DNA of 64,000 bases. It comes from Thermococcus chitonophagus (GTDB lineage: Archaea; Methanobacteriota_B; Thermococci; Thermococcales; Thermococcaceae). Shown in pieces: positions 32,854 to 42,133 of this stretch; the stretch's first letter is position 1; each line of letters starts with the position of its first letter. Below the pieces are notes generated by a model. The model saw only the letters and a list, made by a program, of their open reading frames with translations. It was not told the DNA's origin and searched no databases. Location of the stretch: contig NZ_CP015193.1 in assembly GCF_002214605.1 (NCBI RefSeq), forward strand, positions 1,158,978-1,222,977, given 5' to 3'. The position numbers were made by a program, and so were the translations under genes.

Positions 32854-33301
32854 CCTCCTCCACCCTCAACTTGAGTCCAGTATGCTCCTGCTTAATTCTT
32901 TCCACAAGATTCACTATCTCTTCGGTAACACCTTTTAACTTGTTTGCAAGGTTTTCAAGCTCCTTTACTACCTCTTCAAATGTTCTTTCCATCTGCTCAA
33001 CTTCCTCCATAGCCAAAGCTAATTTCTCTTCTTCTTCCTTCCTGTAAACTTCTATCTTAAGGGTCCTTGGATCCCACACTATCTTATCACCATCGATACT
33101 AAAATCAAGCGATATTCTGACAACATCCTCCTTTCTCACGCCTAGCTCTTGGAGCTTGTCAAATATATACTTATTAATCTCAGCACTAACCCGTACAACT
33201 TCTTCAGGAGGAACCTTACCCCTAGTCGCGGCAAATAAAACCTTCCTGACCTTATTAGCATAACCGCTAGCTCTCACGAATCCTGTTAGCAACTTGGGCA
33301 T
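32843..33301 (-). CDS. Archaeal conserved protein, DUF2258-like
   Basis: A 152-residue protein starting MPKLLTGFVRASGYANKVRK, followed by a helical segment (VPPEEVVRVSAEINKYIFDKL), strands VVRISLDFSIDGDKIVWDP, and a long C-terminal coiled coil (about 95-145) rich in Glu and Lys. The N-terminal pattern recalls DUF2258, an archaeal family with possible nucleic-acid or chromatin links; this is from memory. ATG 33301 is selected for its GGTGGGG site; a longer in-frame reading lacks one. It is upstream of, and coupled to, the LEA14-like gene. Confidence 0.65.
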   Translation of the reverse strand: MPKLLTGFVRASGYANKVRKVLFAATRGKVPPEEVVRVSAEINKYIFDKLQELGVRKEDVVRISLDFSIDGDKIVWDPRTLKIEVYRKEEEEKLALAMEEVEQMERTFEEVVKELENLANKLKGVTEEIVNLVERIKQEHTGLKLRVEEDET

Positions 33302-33360
33302 AAACCCCACCGTATTATTTTTAGGATTTAGAGATATAAATTCTTGTTGGTGCTTTCGCA

Positions 33361-34023
33361 ATGAACATCCTTATCTTTGGCCCTCCCGGAAGTGGTAAGT
33401 CCACACAAGCCAGAAAAATAACTGAAAGGTATGACTTAACTTATATCGCTTCGGGCGACATAATAAGGGCAGAAATACAGGCCGGAACGCCCCTTGGAAG
33501 AGAGATGGAAATGTATCTTTCTAGAGGAGACTTGATTCCAGATACGATAGTCAACACACTCATAATATCGAAGCTGAGAAGGGTAAGAGAGAACTTTATC
33601 ATGGATGGTTATCCAAGGACACCAGAGCAGGTCATAGCCCTCGAGAATTATCTCTACGACCATGGAATAAAGATAGACGTGGCAATAGACATATACATAA
33701 CAAAAGAAGAAAGTATTAGGAGGATTTCGGGGAGGAGAATCTGTAAGAACTGTGGAGCAGTGTATCACGTAGAGTTCAATCCTCCAAAGGTTCCTGGGAA
33801 GTGCGACATTTGTGGAGGAGAGATAATTCAAAGGAAAGACGATCGCCCAGAAATTGTCGGTAAAAGGTACGATATATACTCGAAGAACATGAAGCCAATT
33901 ATAAAGTTCTATCAAAAGCAGGGGATTTACGTAAAAATTGACGGACACGGAAGTATAAATGAAGTTTGGGAGAGGATAAGACCTCTGCTCGATTACATTT
34001 ATAACCAAGAAAAACGGCGATGA
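33361..34023 (+). CDS. adk: Adenylate kinase
   Basis: A 220-residue adenylate kinase (AMP + ATP to 2 ADP). Seen: P-loop FGPPGSGKSTQARKI (about 5-19), YIASGDIIRAEI (AMP site), FIMDGYPRTPEQ, and a LID domain with a four-cysteine zinc site, CKNCGAVYH and CDICGGEI. It is the long bacterial/eukaryotic-style enzyme rather than the short archaeal trimeric type. ATG 33361 is divergent from the DUF2258-like gene. The stop TGA (34021-34023) lies within a candidate box C/D RNA. Confidence 0.93.
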   Translation: MNILIFGPPGSGKSTQARKITERYDLTYIASGDIIRAEIQAGTPLGREMEMYLSRGDLIPDTIVNTLIISKLRRVRENFIMDGYPRTPEQVIALENYLYDHGIKIDVAIDIYITKEESIRRISGRRICKNCGAVYHVEFNPPKVPGKCDICGGEIIQRKDDRPEIVGKRYDIYSKNMKPIIKFYQKQGIYVKIDGHGSINEVWERIRPLLDYIYNQEKRR

Positions 34024-34076
34024 TTTGACTCCGGAAAATCTGAGCGATGATGAAGTCCAGCCCGAATGAGCCGAGG
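34016..34076 (+). ncRNA. Candidate box C/D sRNA between adk and tgtA
   Basis: Box order is visible: C-like GCGATGA (34017-34023, one change), a 16-base guide (34024-34039), box D' CTGA (34040-34043), a 3-base spacer, a perfect C' ATGATGA (34047-34053), a 17-base guide and a D-like CCGA (34071-34074). A good terminal stem is not evident. It covers the adk stop codon and reaches the tgtA ribosome site GAGGTGAG. The D', C' and spacing are convincing; the outer boxes and stem are weak. Confidence 0.4.
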
Positions 34077-35817
34077 TGAGATGATGTTCAGGTTCGAAAT
34101 TAAGGCTAGAGACGCAGCTGGAAGAATAGGAAAGCTCGAAGTTAACGGAAAGAAGATAGAAACCCCAGCGATAATGCCCGTTGTGAATCCGAAGCAAATG
34201 ATCGTTGAGCCTAAAGAGCTTGAGAAAATGGGCTTCAAGATAATAATCACGAACTCCTACATCATATACAAAGATCCAAAGCTGAGGGAGGAGGCCCTAG
34301 AGAAGGGAATACATAGGCTATTAAACTACGACGGCATCGTTGAAGTTGACTCTGGATCATTCCAGCTCATGAGATATGGAAAAGTTGAGGTAACGAACAG
34401 GGAGATCATAGAGTTTCAGCACAAGATAGGGGTCGATATAGGAACCTTCCTTGACATCCCAACACCGCCAGACGCGCCGAGGAAGCAGGCAGAGGAGGAT
34501 CTAAAGATAACACTGGAAAGGGCGAGGGAAGCAGAGGAGATAAAAGGGATACCAATGAACGCTACCATTCAAGGCTCAACATACACAGACTTGAGGAGGT
34601 ACGCTGCTAGAGTTTTGAGTGGGATGAATTTTGAGATACACCCCATAGGGGCTGTAGTCCCCCTTCTCGAGTCCTATAGGTTTAGAGAGCTTGTTGATGT
34701 TGTAATATCATCAAAGATAGGCCTTAGGCCCGATAGGCCAGTACACCTGTTTGGTGCGGGCCACCCAATAATCTTTGCCCTAGCAGTTGCTATGGGAATT
34801 GACTTATTTGATTCAGCAAGCTACGCCCTCTACGCAAAGGACGACAGATATCTAACCCCCCAAGGGACGAAAAGGCTTGATGAGCTTGAATATTTCCCAT
34901 GCTCCTGCCCGGTCTGCTCTAGATACAGCCCCCAGGAACTAAGAGAGATGCCCAAAGAGGAGAGAACAAGACTGCTCGCGATACATAACCTGTGGGTCAT
35001 AAGGGAGGAAATTGAGAGAGTAAAGCAAGCAATAAAAGAGGGAGAACTATGGAGGCTTGTTGATGAAAGGGCTAGAGCCCATCCAAAGCTGTACGCCGCG
35101 TACAGGAGACTGCTCGAGCATTATTCCTACTTAGAGGAGTTTGAGCCTATAACGAAGAAATCAGCGTTCTTCAAGGTCAGTCAAGAAAGCCTAAACTGGC
35201 CAATAGTTAGGAGGGCAAGGGAGAGGGCAGAGAGAGTGAAGGAAAAATTTAAGGAAACGATAAAACATCCAATATTCGGTGAAATTCCAAAGTACCTTAG
35301 TCTCACATACCCCTTCGCTCAGAGTGAGGGAGAGGAAGATTTTGAAATTGTGAAACCGACAAAGGAAAATGTTCTGAACTACATAAAGGCGATAGCAGAG
35401 TACCAGTTCGGAGAGAACGCCTCTAAGGCGTTTGAAGGAGCACAAGTTGAGCTGGCAAGGACGGGAATGCCGAGACAGGTAAAGCTCAATGGAAAGAGGC
35501 TAGCAACGGTTAGGGCGGATGATGGATTGTTAACGCTAGGAATAGAAGGAGCAAAGAGGTTGCACTCAGTACTCCCATACCCCAGGATGAGGGTAGTAGT
35601 CAACACGGACGCTGAACCATTTGCAAGAAAAGGCAAGGATGTCTTTGCGAAGTTTGTCGTCTTTGCTGATCCTGGGATAAGGCCCTATGATGAAGTTCTG
35701 ATCGTGAATGAGAGGGACGAATTATTGGCAACGGGACAAGCCTTTCTTTCAGGAAGAGAGATGATAGTTTTCCAAATGGGAAGAGCAGTGAAAGTTAGGA
35801 AAGGTGTAGAAGGATAA
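34066..35817 (+). CDS. tgtA: Archaeosine tRNA-guanine transglycosylase
   Basis: A 583-residue enzyme that replaces guanine-15 of tRNA with preQ0, the first step to archaeosine. Catalytic domain (about 1-360): VDSGSFQLMRYG (first catalytic Asp), TFLDIPTPPDAPR, NATIQGSTYTDLR, HPIGAVVPL and HLFGAGHPI, with a zinc site in CSCPVCSRYSP plus His. The C-terminal domains end in PUA (about 505-583: VVVNTDAEPFARKGKDVFAKFV). ATG 34066 gives the MSRGE start seen in a relative; ATG 34084 after GAGGTGAG would be 577 residues and is equally plausible. Confidence 0.93.
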   Translation: MSRGEMMFRFEIKARDAAGRIGKLEVNGKKIETPAIMPVVNPKQMIVEPKELEKMGFKIIITNSYIIYKDPKLREEALEKGIHRLLNYDGIVEVDSGSFQLMRYGKVEVTNREIIEFQHKIGVDIGTFLDIPTPPDAPRKQAEEDLKITLERAREAEEIKGIPMNATIQGSTYTDLRRYAARVLSGMNFEIHPIGAVVPLLESYRFRELVDVVISSKIGLRPDRPVHLFGAGHPIIFALAVAMGIDLFDSASYALYAKDDRYLTPQGTKRLDELEYFPCSCPVCSRYSPQELREMPKEERTRLLAIHNLWVIREEIERVKQAIKEGELWRLVDERARAHPKLYAAYRRLLEHYSYLEEFEPITKKSAFFKVSQESLNWPIVRRARERAERVKEKFKETIKHPIFGEIPKYLSLTYPFAQSEGEEDFEIVKPTKENVLNYIKAIAEYQFGENASKAFEGAQVELARTGMPRQVKLNGKRLATVRADDGLLTLGIEGAKRLHSVLPYPRMRVVVNTDAEPFARKGKDVFAKFVVFADPGIRPYDEVLIVNERDELLATGQAFLSGREMIVFQMGRAVKVRKGVEG

Positions 35818-35867
35818 CCAAAACCTTATTACCAAAGAAGTGATTAAAGAGAAGGTGGTGGAGAAGT

Positions 35868-36167
35868 ATGGATCTGAACTTAATGGGAATAACAGGCGAC
35901 GTTGGGGTAGGGGCTTTGGTCGGATTCATAATAGGGTATGCACTCAAGAAGTTCATGAAGATCGTGATGGCTTTAATTGGAGCATATGTCTTAAGCCTTT
36001 TCTGGCTACAACAGAAGGGGGTTATAACGATAAACACAGACGCATTATTCAACTTAACAAAGCAAGCAACGGAAGCGACATTAAGCCTCGCAGATAAGGC
36101 CTTAGGCATACTTCCAGGTAGCACTGCCTTCATTGCAGGGTTCTACCTCGGGTTTAAAAAGGGTTAA
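35868..36167 (+). CDS. FUN14-family small membrane protein
   Basis: A 99-residue membrane protein of the FUN14 family. Glycine-rich membrane segments are visible: VGVGALVGFIIGYALKKFM and VMALIGAYVLSLFWL at the start, and LPGSTAFIAGFYLGFKKG at the end. FUN14 proteins are known in mitochondria (mitophagy receptors), but the archaeal function is unknown. GGTGGTGGAG precedes the ATG. It lies 50 bases after tgtA and overlaps the convergent phosphodiesterase gene by 4 bases. Confidence 0.75.
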   Translation: MDLNLMGITGDVGVGALVGFIIGYALKKFMKIVMALIGAYVLSLFWLQQKGVITINTDALFNLTKQATEATLSLADKALGILPGSTAFIAGFYLGFKKG

Positions 36168-37273
36168 ATTAGGGGTTCTCCCTTCATTTCTCCCCTCTTT
36201 TGAACTCCAAAGAACTCCAAGATCGTAGGGGCTATATCGTAGAGGCTTGTTTCCTCTCTCTTTACATCCAAACCCCATATTATAAGGGGGACTTTCTTTA
36301 CCCTCTCGTTCAGAGAGCCGTGCATGCCTTTGACCCAGTAGCTTATCCCCTTAACTCCCCTGCATTCCCTGTGGTGACAGAACCAGTAGCCGCTCTTGGC
36401 AGAAACTATCAAGTCCCCGCTAACGGGCACATCAAGGTAGGGGAGATCCTCCCTAAAGAAAACAGCCTTGACCCCTGGGGCCCTTCTTAGGAGTTGGTAA
36501 GCTTCCTCCCTTTCCTCTGGATTCTTGAGGTAAACGTGAACTCCCCCACCGGACGAAACTCTAAGAACTTCAATTCCATTATTCCTCAAGTACTCCTTTA
36601 GATTAACCCAAGTGTGAACTTCCTCCTGCCCATGATCCGCAAATATTATGAAGGCATACTCATCCTTAAGTCTCTCCCAGAGGGTTCTAACAGCTGAATC
36701 GGCAATTTCAACTGCTTTAAGAGCCCCCTTACTCTCTGGCCCATACTCGTGTTGCATCCCATCTATTGAGGCAAAGTGAACTAACAATAGATCCGGCTTG
36801 CATTCCTCATACAGGTAGAGAGCAGAGTTCAGAACCCACACGTCCTTCTTCCAGTCCCTTCCATGTTTCCTATAAAGCTCGTCCCCGGCAAAGAAAGGTG
36901 GAAAAATTCTAACGTCGACATTGCTAAAGGGAGGCATTGTATAGCCAGAAACACTTGCCACTCTTATTCCCCTCTGCCTTAACAGGTCTTGAATTAGAGG
37001 GGCTTTTATGACCTTATGGGGATTAAAGGCAACCTCATAATCATAAAATTTAACCCTAACACCACTCAGCCTGTCATAATAGCCGTTCTCAACTACCCAG
37101 TGAATCCTGGGCTCAACGCCCGTCATTACGGTAGTGTGGACTAAATCCGTAAGGGTGGGAAATATAGATTCAACTTCAAAAAAGTAGCCTTCCTCGGCGA
37201 GCTCACTCAAGAACGGCATGTACTTAAGGTTGTACACTCCGTTCCCGTCAAGGCTTATCAGGGCAAGCTTCAT
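36164..37273 (-). CDS. Alkaline-phosphatase-superfamily phosphodiesterase / nucleotide pyrophosphatase-like protein
   Basis: A 369-residue cytoplasmic enzyme of the type I phosphodiesterase family. Metal and catalytic features: MKLALISLDGNG (first Asp), SIFPTLTDLVHTTVMTG with the nucleophile Thr, LLLVHFASIDGMQHEYGP (Asp and His ligands), FIIFADHGQEEVH (Asp-His pair) and the last His in VKGMHGSLNE. The substrate may be a nucleotide or a phospholipid headgroup. ATG 37273 follows a GGTGG that overlaps the 3' end of a box C/D RNA on the same strand, so mRNA and sRNA may be processed from one transcript. Confidence 0.8.
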   Translation of the reverse strand: MKLALISLDGNGVYNLKYMPFLSELAEEGYFFEVESIFPTLTDLVHTTVMTGVEPRIHWVVENGYYDRLSGVRVKFYDYEVAFNPHKVIKAPLIQDLLRQRGIRVASVSGYTMPPFSNVDVRIFPPFFAGDELYRKHGRDWKKDVWVLNSALYLYEECKPDLLLVHFASIDGMQHEYGPESKGALKAVEIADSAVRTLWERLKDEYAFIIFADHGQEEVHTWVNLKEYLRNNGIEVLRVSSGGGVHVYLKNPEEREEAYQLLRRAPGVKAVFFREDLPYLDVPVSGDLIVSAKSGYWFCHHRECRGVKGISYWVKGMHGSLNERVKKVPLIIWGLDVKREETSLYDIAPTILEFFGVQKRGEMKGEPLI

Positions 37274-37277
37274 GCTT

Positions 37278-37335
37278 CCACCTCAGCCGGTAGGTGGCTC
37301 ATCACACTTCAGCCGGGAGTAGCTCATCATCGTCG
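37278..37335 (-). ncRNA. Box C/D guide sRNA
   Basis: On the minus strand all four boxes are canonical: C ATGATGA (37330-37324), guide about 11 bases, D' CTGA (37312-37309), a 2-base gap, C' TGTGATGA (37306-37299), a 12-base guide and D CTGA (37286-37283). Both guides end in CCGG next to their D boxes, a short internal repeat. A CACC/GGTG pairing could close the ends. The predicted methylation sites, five bases from each D box, pair with targets of the form CCGGGAGTAGC and CCGGTAGGTGGC. I cannot place these targets. The RNA lies immediately before the phosphodiesterase start and its D box abuts that gene's ribosome site. Confidence 0.8.
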
Positions 37336-37372
37336 GTGACCTTTTTAGCCATTGATTTCATAAACTTAACCG

Positions 37373-38386
37373 ATGGGAGCGAGGGAGGCACTACCAAAGT
37401 ACTTCGCTATCCTTGAAGGTGAAGACATCCCTAACTTCCTCTTGGCGAGAAAAGTTAAGGTTAGCTTTGACGACAATGCTGATCTTCAAGAGCTTTGGGA
37501 GGTTCATGATGAGGGCATGGACAGGCTGAGGGAGAACGATTTAAGCGAGAACCCCAGGAAAAATTTACTCGATTTAAAGGCTAAAATAGCCGATAGAATA
37601 CTTGAGAGCTGTCACCTCTGTGAGATAAGGTGTGGGATAAACAGAAAAGAGAGCACTGGTTACTGCAGGGTTAAGGAGAGCTTGGTTGCGAGTGATTTCC
37701 TACACTATGGAGAGGAGCCCGAGTTAGTTCCATCATACACTGTTTTCTTCTCAGGATGCAACTTCCGTTGCGTCTTCTGTCAGAACTGGGATATAAGCCA
37801 GTTTAGGGTTGGCCTCGAAATAATCCCAGAGTACATGGCCTTAAAGATCGAGAGGGCTTATAGGTTTGGTGCAAAGAACGTGAACTTCGTGGGTGGAGAG
37901 CCCACCCCTAACCTTCCCTTCATCCTTGAGACGTTAAGGCACGTCAGGGTTCCAATTCCCGTTATTTGGAACTCAAACATGTACATGAGCGTTGAGGCGA
38001 TGAAGCTCCTTGACGGGGTTGTTGATGTATATCTAGGAGACTTCAAGTACGGGAACGATGAATGTGCAAGAAAATACTCAAAGGTTCCAAGGTACTGGGA
38101 AGTAGTTACAAGGAACTTCCTTCTAGCTAAGGATCACTTTAGGGCGGAGTTCCTAATAAGGCACCTTGTAATGCCAAATCATTTAGAGTGTTGCACCAAG
38201 CCCATACTAACGTGGATTGCGGAGAACCTTGGCAGAGATGTCAGGGTAAACGTTATGTTCCAGTATAGGCCAGAGTACAGAGCCCAAGAATATAGGGAGA
38301 TTGCAAGGATGCTGACACTTGAAGAGATGGAAGAGGCCGAGAGGATAGTAAGAGAAGTAGGACTGAAAAATGCACTTGTCGGATAG
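37373..38386 (+). CDS. Radical SAM protein, pyruvate-formate-lyase-activase-like
   Basis: A 337-residue radical SAM enzyme of the PflA-like branch. Near residue 80 a cysteine pair motif [12 protein letters not shown] occurs, with a further Cys in GYCRVKES. The radical cluster [11 protein letters not shown] (about 126-136) follows, then [15 protein letters not shown] (SAM site), [22 protein letters not shown] and [11 protein letters not shown]. This architecture occurs in archaeal PflA-like and AmmeMemoRadiSam-related proteins; the substrate is unknown. The message is probably leaderless. The downstream DUF192 gene starts 22 bases after its stop. Confidence 0.82.
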   Translation: MGAREALPKYFAILEGEDIPNFLLARKVKVSFDDNADLQELWEVHDEGMDRLRENDLSENPRKNLLDLKAKIADRILESCHLCEIRCGINRKESTGYCRVKESLVASDFLHYGEEPELVPSYTVFFSGCNFRCVFCQNWDISQFRVGLEIIPEYMALKIERAYRFGAKNVNFVGGEPTPNLPFILETLRHVRVPIPVIWNSNMYMSVEAMKLLDGVVDVYLGDFKYGNDECARKYSKVPRYWEVVTRNFLLAKDHFRAEFLIRHLVMPNHLECCTKPILTWIAENLGRDVRVNVMFQYRPEYRAQEYREIARMLTLEEMEEAERIVREVGLKNALVG

Positions 38387-38408
38387 TCTCTTTCGAACGG
38401 TGATAGGG

Positions 38409-38750
38409 ATGCTAATTAATGAAACCAAAGAACTCGTATGGGGAGGCGAGGTTAAATTTGCGGACACTTTCATTAAAAGGTTCCTGGGGCTAATGTTTCG
38501 AAAGCCAAGATACGCTCTCATATTCGTACTACCCACGGAAACCAGAATTAACGCCTCAATTCATGGCTTTTTCATGAGAGAAGCTATAGATGTTATCTTC
38601 CTGGATTCAAAGAGGAAAGTAGTTGATTTTACTATATTAAGGCCTTGGCGCTTGTACACCCCTAAAAGGCCCGCGAAATACATCATTGAAGGGCCAAAGG
38701 GTATGCTCCAAACCCTTAGAGTTGAAGTTGGCGATGTAATTAAATGGTAA
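38409..38750 (+). CDS. DUF192 protein
   Basis: A 113-residue protein of the DUF192 family (small beta-barrel; function unknown). Family marks are [19 protein letters not shown], the [23 protein letters not shown] core and [11 protein letters not shown]. The start at 38409 is chosen because GGTGATAGGG stands just before it; the longer reading would overlap the radical SAM gene. Many members are secreted, but no signal peptide is seen here. It probably forms an operon with the radical SAM gene. Confidence 0.8.
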   Translation: MLINETKELVWGGEVKFADTFIKRFLGLMFRKPRYALIFVLPTETRINASIHGFFMREAIDVIFLDSKRKVVDFTILRPWRLYTPKRPAKYIIEGPKGMLQTLRVEVGDVIKW

Positions 38751-38858
38751 CATAATTAAATAATCGAACAAAAATGCCATTATGTACAATTTTCCAAACC
38801 TCCTAGGTTTTAAGAAAGAACCAAATCATTTAAAAGTCCGAGCTGAGATTGAGGAGCG

Positions 38859-41459
38859 ATGGGAGAGATAAGGTGGGCTACCAAGGAGTACACTGATGAA
38901 GAGATATATTCAATCCTCGATCCCGTGGTTAGAGAGTGGTTTAGGAGGAAGTTTAAATCGTTCACCCCACCCCAGAGGTATGCTATAGTTGAGATACATA
39001 AAGGAGAGAACGTTCTAATTTCATCGCCCACCGGTTCAGGTAAAACACTCTCTGCATTTCTGGCTATAATAAGCGAGCTTATATCCTTGGGAAGAAAGGG
39101 AGAGCTCGAGGACAAGATATACTGCGTGTATGTTTCTCCCCTAAGAGCTCTAAACAACGACATAAGGAGGAATCTTGAGGAGCCTCTAGCTGAGATCAAG
39201 AAAATGGCCCAAGAGCTTGGAGAAGAGATACCGGAGATTAAGGTGGCTGTGAGAACTAGCGACACTACAAGCTACGAGAAGAGCAAGATGGTCAAAAAGC
39301 CCCCACACATACTCATTACTACCCCCGAAAGCTTGGCTATAGCGTTGAATGCTCCGAAGTTCAGAGAAAGGCTCAAAGATACGAGGTGGGTTATAGTTGA
39401 CGAAGTTCATGCTTTGGCGGAGAACAAGAGGGGTTCCCACTTAGCCCTAACACTAGAAAGGCTTAGGGAGCTAACAGGAGAGGATTTCGTGAGGATAGGC
39501 CTGAGCGCCACCATACATCCCTTAGAGGAAGTCGGGAAGTTTGTGTTCGGCTTTGAAAATGGGAAGCCGAGGCCGGGATTGATTGTAGACGTCAGCTTCG
39601 CAAAGAGAACAAAGATAACTGTGGAGAGCGTGGTTGAGGATCTCGTATACACTCCAGCAGATGTACTTAGCCAGGCCCTCTACAGAAGGATAGGGGAGCT
39701 CGTCAAGAACAGGAAAACTACCTTAATTTTTACGAACACGAGGAGCGGAACCGAGAGGGTTGTTTACCATTTAAAGAAGATGTTTCCCGAATGGGCAGAT
39801 AAAATAGAGGCTCATCATTCCTCCCTATCTAGAGAGGTTAGACTAGAGGTCGAGGAAAGGTTAAAGCGGGGAGAACTTAAAATTATCGTAAGCTCAACGA
39901 GCCTCGAGCTCGGGATTGACATAGGGAGCATTGACCTCGTAATCCTAATTGGGTCTCCCAAGAGCGTTAACAGAGCCCTCCAGAGGATAGGAAGGGCTGG
40001 GCATAGACTTCACGAGGTAAGTGAGGGGGTTATCTTAGCGCTCGACAGGGACGACTTAGTTGAGGTCACTGTTTTGGCTCATAACGCAAGGAACAGGAAA
40101 CTTGACAGAATTAGGATACCAAAGAACCCCTTAGATGTTTTAGTTCAGCATGTCCTGGGGATGGCCCTAGAGAGAGTTTGGGATGTTAACGAGGCTTATA
40201 ACGTGGTGAGAAGGGCATATCCTTTCAAAGATTTACCTTTTGAGGACTTCATGAACGTTCTTAAGTATTTAGCTGGAGAGTACGCCGGCTTAGAGGAGAA
40301 GAAGGTCTACGCAAAGATATGGCTTGAGGATAGGAAGTTCGGAAAGAGAGGAAAGATGACGAGGGCAATTTACTACATGAACACAGGGACAATTCCTGAC
40401 GAAGCGAAAATAGACGTCTTCACGGTAGATAAGAGGTACATAGGAACCGTCGAGGAAGAGTTTGCGGAGCACCTGATGCCAGGAGACATCTTCGTCTTAG
40501 CAGGAAGAACATACGAGTTCGTTAAGAGCAGGGGTAACAGGATATACGTCATATCTAGGGAAGGTGCGAAACCAACGATACCCTCATGGTTCTCGGAAAT
40601 GCTACCTCTAAGTTTTGATCTAGCCTTGGATATACAGCAGTTTAGGAGGGAGGTAAAGTCCTTACTGGGCAATAAGAGAGCAAGATCATTCCTCATGAAG
40701 AAATATGGTATCGACAAGATCACGGCAAAGGCAATACTCTCCTACTTCAGGGAGCAGGCCAAGTACTCAATAATCCCGGACGATGAAACAGTTTTGGTAG
40801 AGGTAGTTAGGGATGAAAGAGTGGTCAAGTACTTCTTCCACACCCTCATCGGTAGGAGGGCAAATGATGCCCTAAGCAGGGCCTTTGCCTACATCATAAG
40901 CCGGAAGAAAAAGTGTAATGTCGGAGTTGCGATAACGGATAACGGCTTCATGCTCAAAGTTCCCGAGGATAAAGCCCTAACCCAGGGAGAACTTGTCGAA
41001 TTATTTAAGCTGGAGAACCTTAGGGAAACCCTAAAGAGAGCCTTGGACAATACAGAACTGTTAAAGAGGAGATTTAGGCACGTAGCGAACAGAGGATTAC
41101 TAGTTCTAAGGAGGTACATGGGAAGGGAGAGGAGCCTAAGTAGACAACAAATGAACGCCCAAACCCTTCTAAACTTCCTCAAGAAGAATTATCCAGACTT
41201 TCCGCTGCTTAAAGAGGTGTACAGAGAAATAATGGAGGATAAGATGGACGTTGAGAGTGCCGAACTGTTCTTGAGCTGGATAAAGGAGGGCAAGATAAAG
41301 GTCATCGTTAAGGAGCACGAGTATCCAAGCCCATTCGCGTTCAACTTAGAGGTAGTTGGGGCTAGTGATGTGGTTTTAATGGAAGACAGGAGAGAATTAA
41401 TTAGACAACTGCACCAGAAGATAATGGCAATAATTAGTAGCAAGAGCACTGGGGGCTAA
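38859..41459 (+). CDS. lhr: Lhr-type superfamily 2 helicase
   Basis: An 866-residue large helicase-related protein. Motifs in order: Q-like FTPPQRYAI, Walker A SSPTGSGKTLSAF (about 53-65), Ia VSPLRALNND, ITTPESLA, DEVH box WVIVDEVHAL, SAT motif GLSATIHP, motif IV TLIFTNTRSGTERV, SSTSLELGIDIGSIDLVI and motif VI QRIGRAGHR. These are followed by winged-helix and Lhr-specific domains (about 420-860). Archaeal Lhr enzymes unwind DNA/RNA hybrids and forks in repair. TATA CATTTAAAAG at about 38827. The end overlaps the convergent membrane gene by 4 bases. Confidence 0.9.
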   Translation: MGEIRWATKEYTDEEIYSILDPVVREWFRRKFKSFTPPQRYAIVEIHKGENVLISSPTGSGKTLSAFLAIISELISLGRKGELEDKIYCVYVSPLRALNNDIRRNLEEPLAEIKKMAQELGEEIPEIKVAVRTSDTTSYEKSKMVKKPPHILITTPESLAIALNAPKFRERLKDTRWVIVDEVHALAENKRGSHLALTLERLRELTGEDFVRIGLSATIHPLEEVGKFVFGFENGKPRPGLIVDVSFAKRTKITVESVVEDLVYTPADVLSQALYRRIGELVKNRKTTLIFTNTRSGTERVVYHLKKMFPEWADKIEAHHSSLSREVRLEVEERLKRGELKIIVSSTSLELGIDIGSIDLVILIGSPKSVNRALQRIGRAGHRLHEVSEGVILALDRDDLVEVTVLAHNARNRKLDRIRIPKNPLDVLVQHVLGMALERVWDVNEAYNVVRRAYPFKDLPFEDFMNVLKYLAGEYAGLEEKKVYAKIWLEDRKFGKRGKMTRAIYYMNTGTIPDEAKIDVFTVDKRYIGTVEEEFAEHLMPGDIFVLAGRTYEFVKSRGNRIYVISREGAKPTIPSWFSEMLPLSFDLALDIQQFRREVKSLLGNKRARSFLMKKYGIDKITAKAILSYFREQAKYSIIPDDETVLVEVVRDERVVKYFFHTLIGRRANDALSRAFAYIISRKKKCNVGVAITDNGFMLKVPEDKALTQGELVELFKLENLRETLKRALDNTELLKRRFRHVANRGLLVLRRYMGRERSLSRQQMNAQTLLNFLKKNYPDFPLLKEVYREIMEDKMDVESAELFLSWIKEGKIKVIVKEHEYPSPFAFNLEVVGASDVVLMEDRRELIRQLHQKIMAIISSKSTGG

Positions 41460-42088
41460 AGGGGAGAGGCCAAAAACAATGCCAAAGAGAGAATACACAG
41501 AAGAATCTCTGTAATTATTAGGGCTGTTCTATTTCCACCAAGGTTGTGCAACTCTCCAATGGAATCGACAATTCCATGGAGTACAATGAGAATTATAAGC
41601 CACGTTATCCCACCATATGTCAGTATGACAGAAGTAACAATATGGAAGAGTGTTGCAAAGTATCTCTCCCATATGCCGAGCCATGGAGTTTTCTCCACTA
41701 AACTTTTCATATGTTCTGGGAGATCCTCTTTGTAGAGAACCATTGGAGCTGCATATAGGGCTTCAAACAATCCTATACCGAGACCAAATGCTACCGCTAC
41801 ACTAATGTCTTTCCCATTGAGAAGGACATACTTTACAAGTTCCTGGGAAAATCCTGCTGAAAGGCCCAGCCCTACAGCTACAGGCCCTGTACTTAGCCCG
41901 AGTTTATCCCTAAGGAATATGACGGAGAATTGAAGCGGAAATTGAATTACAAGGGCAATTATCATGCCTAGAATTCCGAAGAGGAAGGATTTCAGTGAGG
42001 GTGTATATCCAAGAAGGTACATGCTGACAGCGGCTAACAGGTATCCTACAATAACAGAGGCTATCCCCACGACTTTGTCCTTCTCCAT
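41456..42088 (-). CDS. YhfC-like intramembrane protease family protein
   Basis: A 210-residue membrane protein with about six hydrophobic segments. Conserved polar residues sit inside or beside membrane helices: GFSQELVKYVLL (Glu), ERYFATLFHIVTSVIL (Glu/Arg and His) and LHGIVDSIGELHNLG (His and Asp). This pattern fits the YhfC/CPBP-like putative intramembrane metalloproteases. The substrate is unknown. It is monocistronic and lies upstream of nothing co-directional; its promoter region neighbours the H/ACA RNA gene on the same strand. Confidence 0.65.
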   Translation of the reverse strand: MEKDKVVGIASVIVGYLLAAVSMYLLGYTPSLKSFLFGILGMIIALVIQFPLQFSVIFLRDKLGLSTGPVAVGLGLSAGFSQELVKYVLLNGKDISVAVAFGLGIGLFEALYAAPMVLYKEDLPEHMKSLVEKTPWLGIWERYFATLFHIVTSVILTYGGITWLIILIVLHGIVDSIGELHNLGGNRTALIITEILLCILSLALFLASPL

Positions 42089-42133
42089 TTAATCACCAAC
42101 ACTAGAATTACAATTCACATATAAAATTTAGGG

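Noticed and set aside
33436..34197. 253-codon open frame on the minus strand opposite adk
   Set aside because: It is antisense to well-conserved adk codons, has no ribosome site and its product has no recognisable fold.
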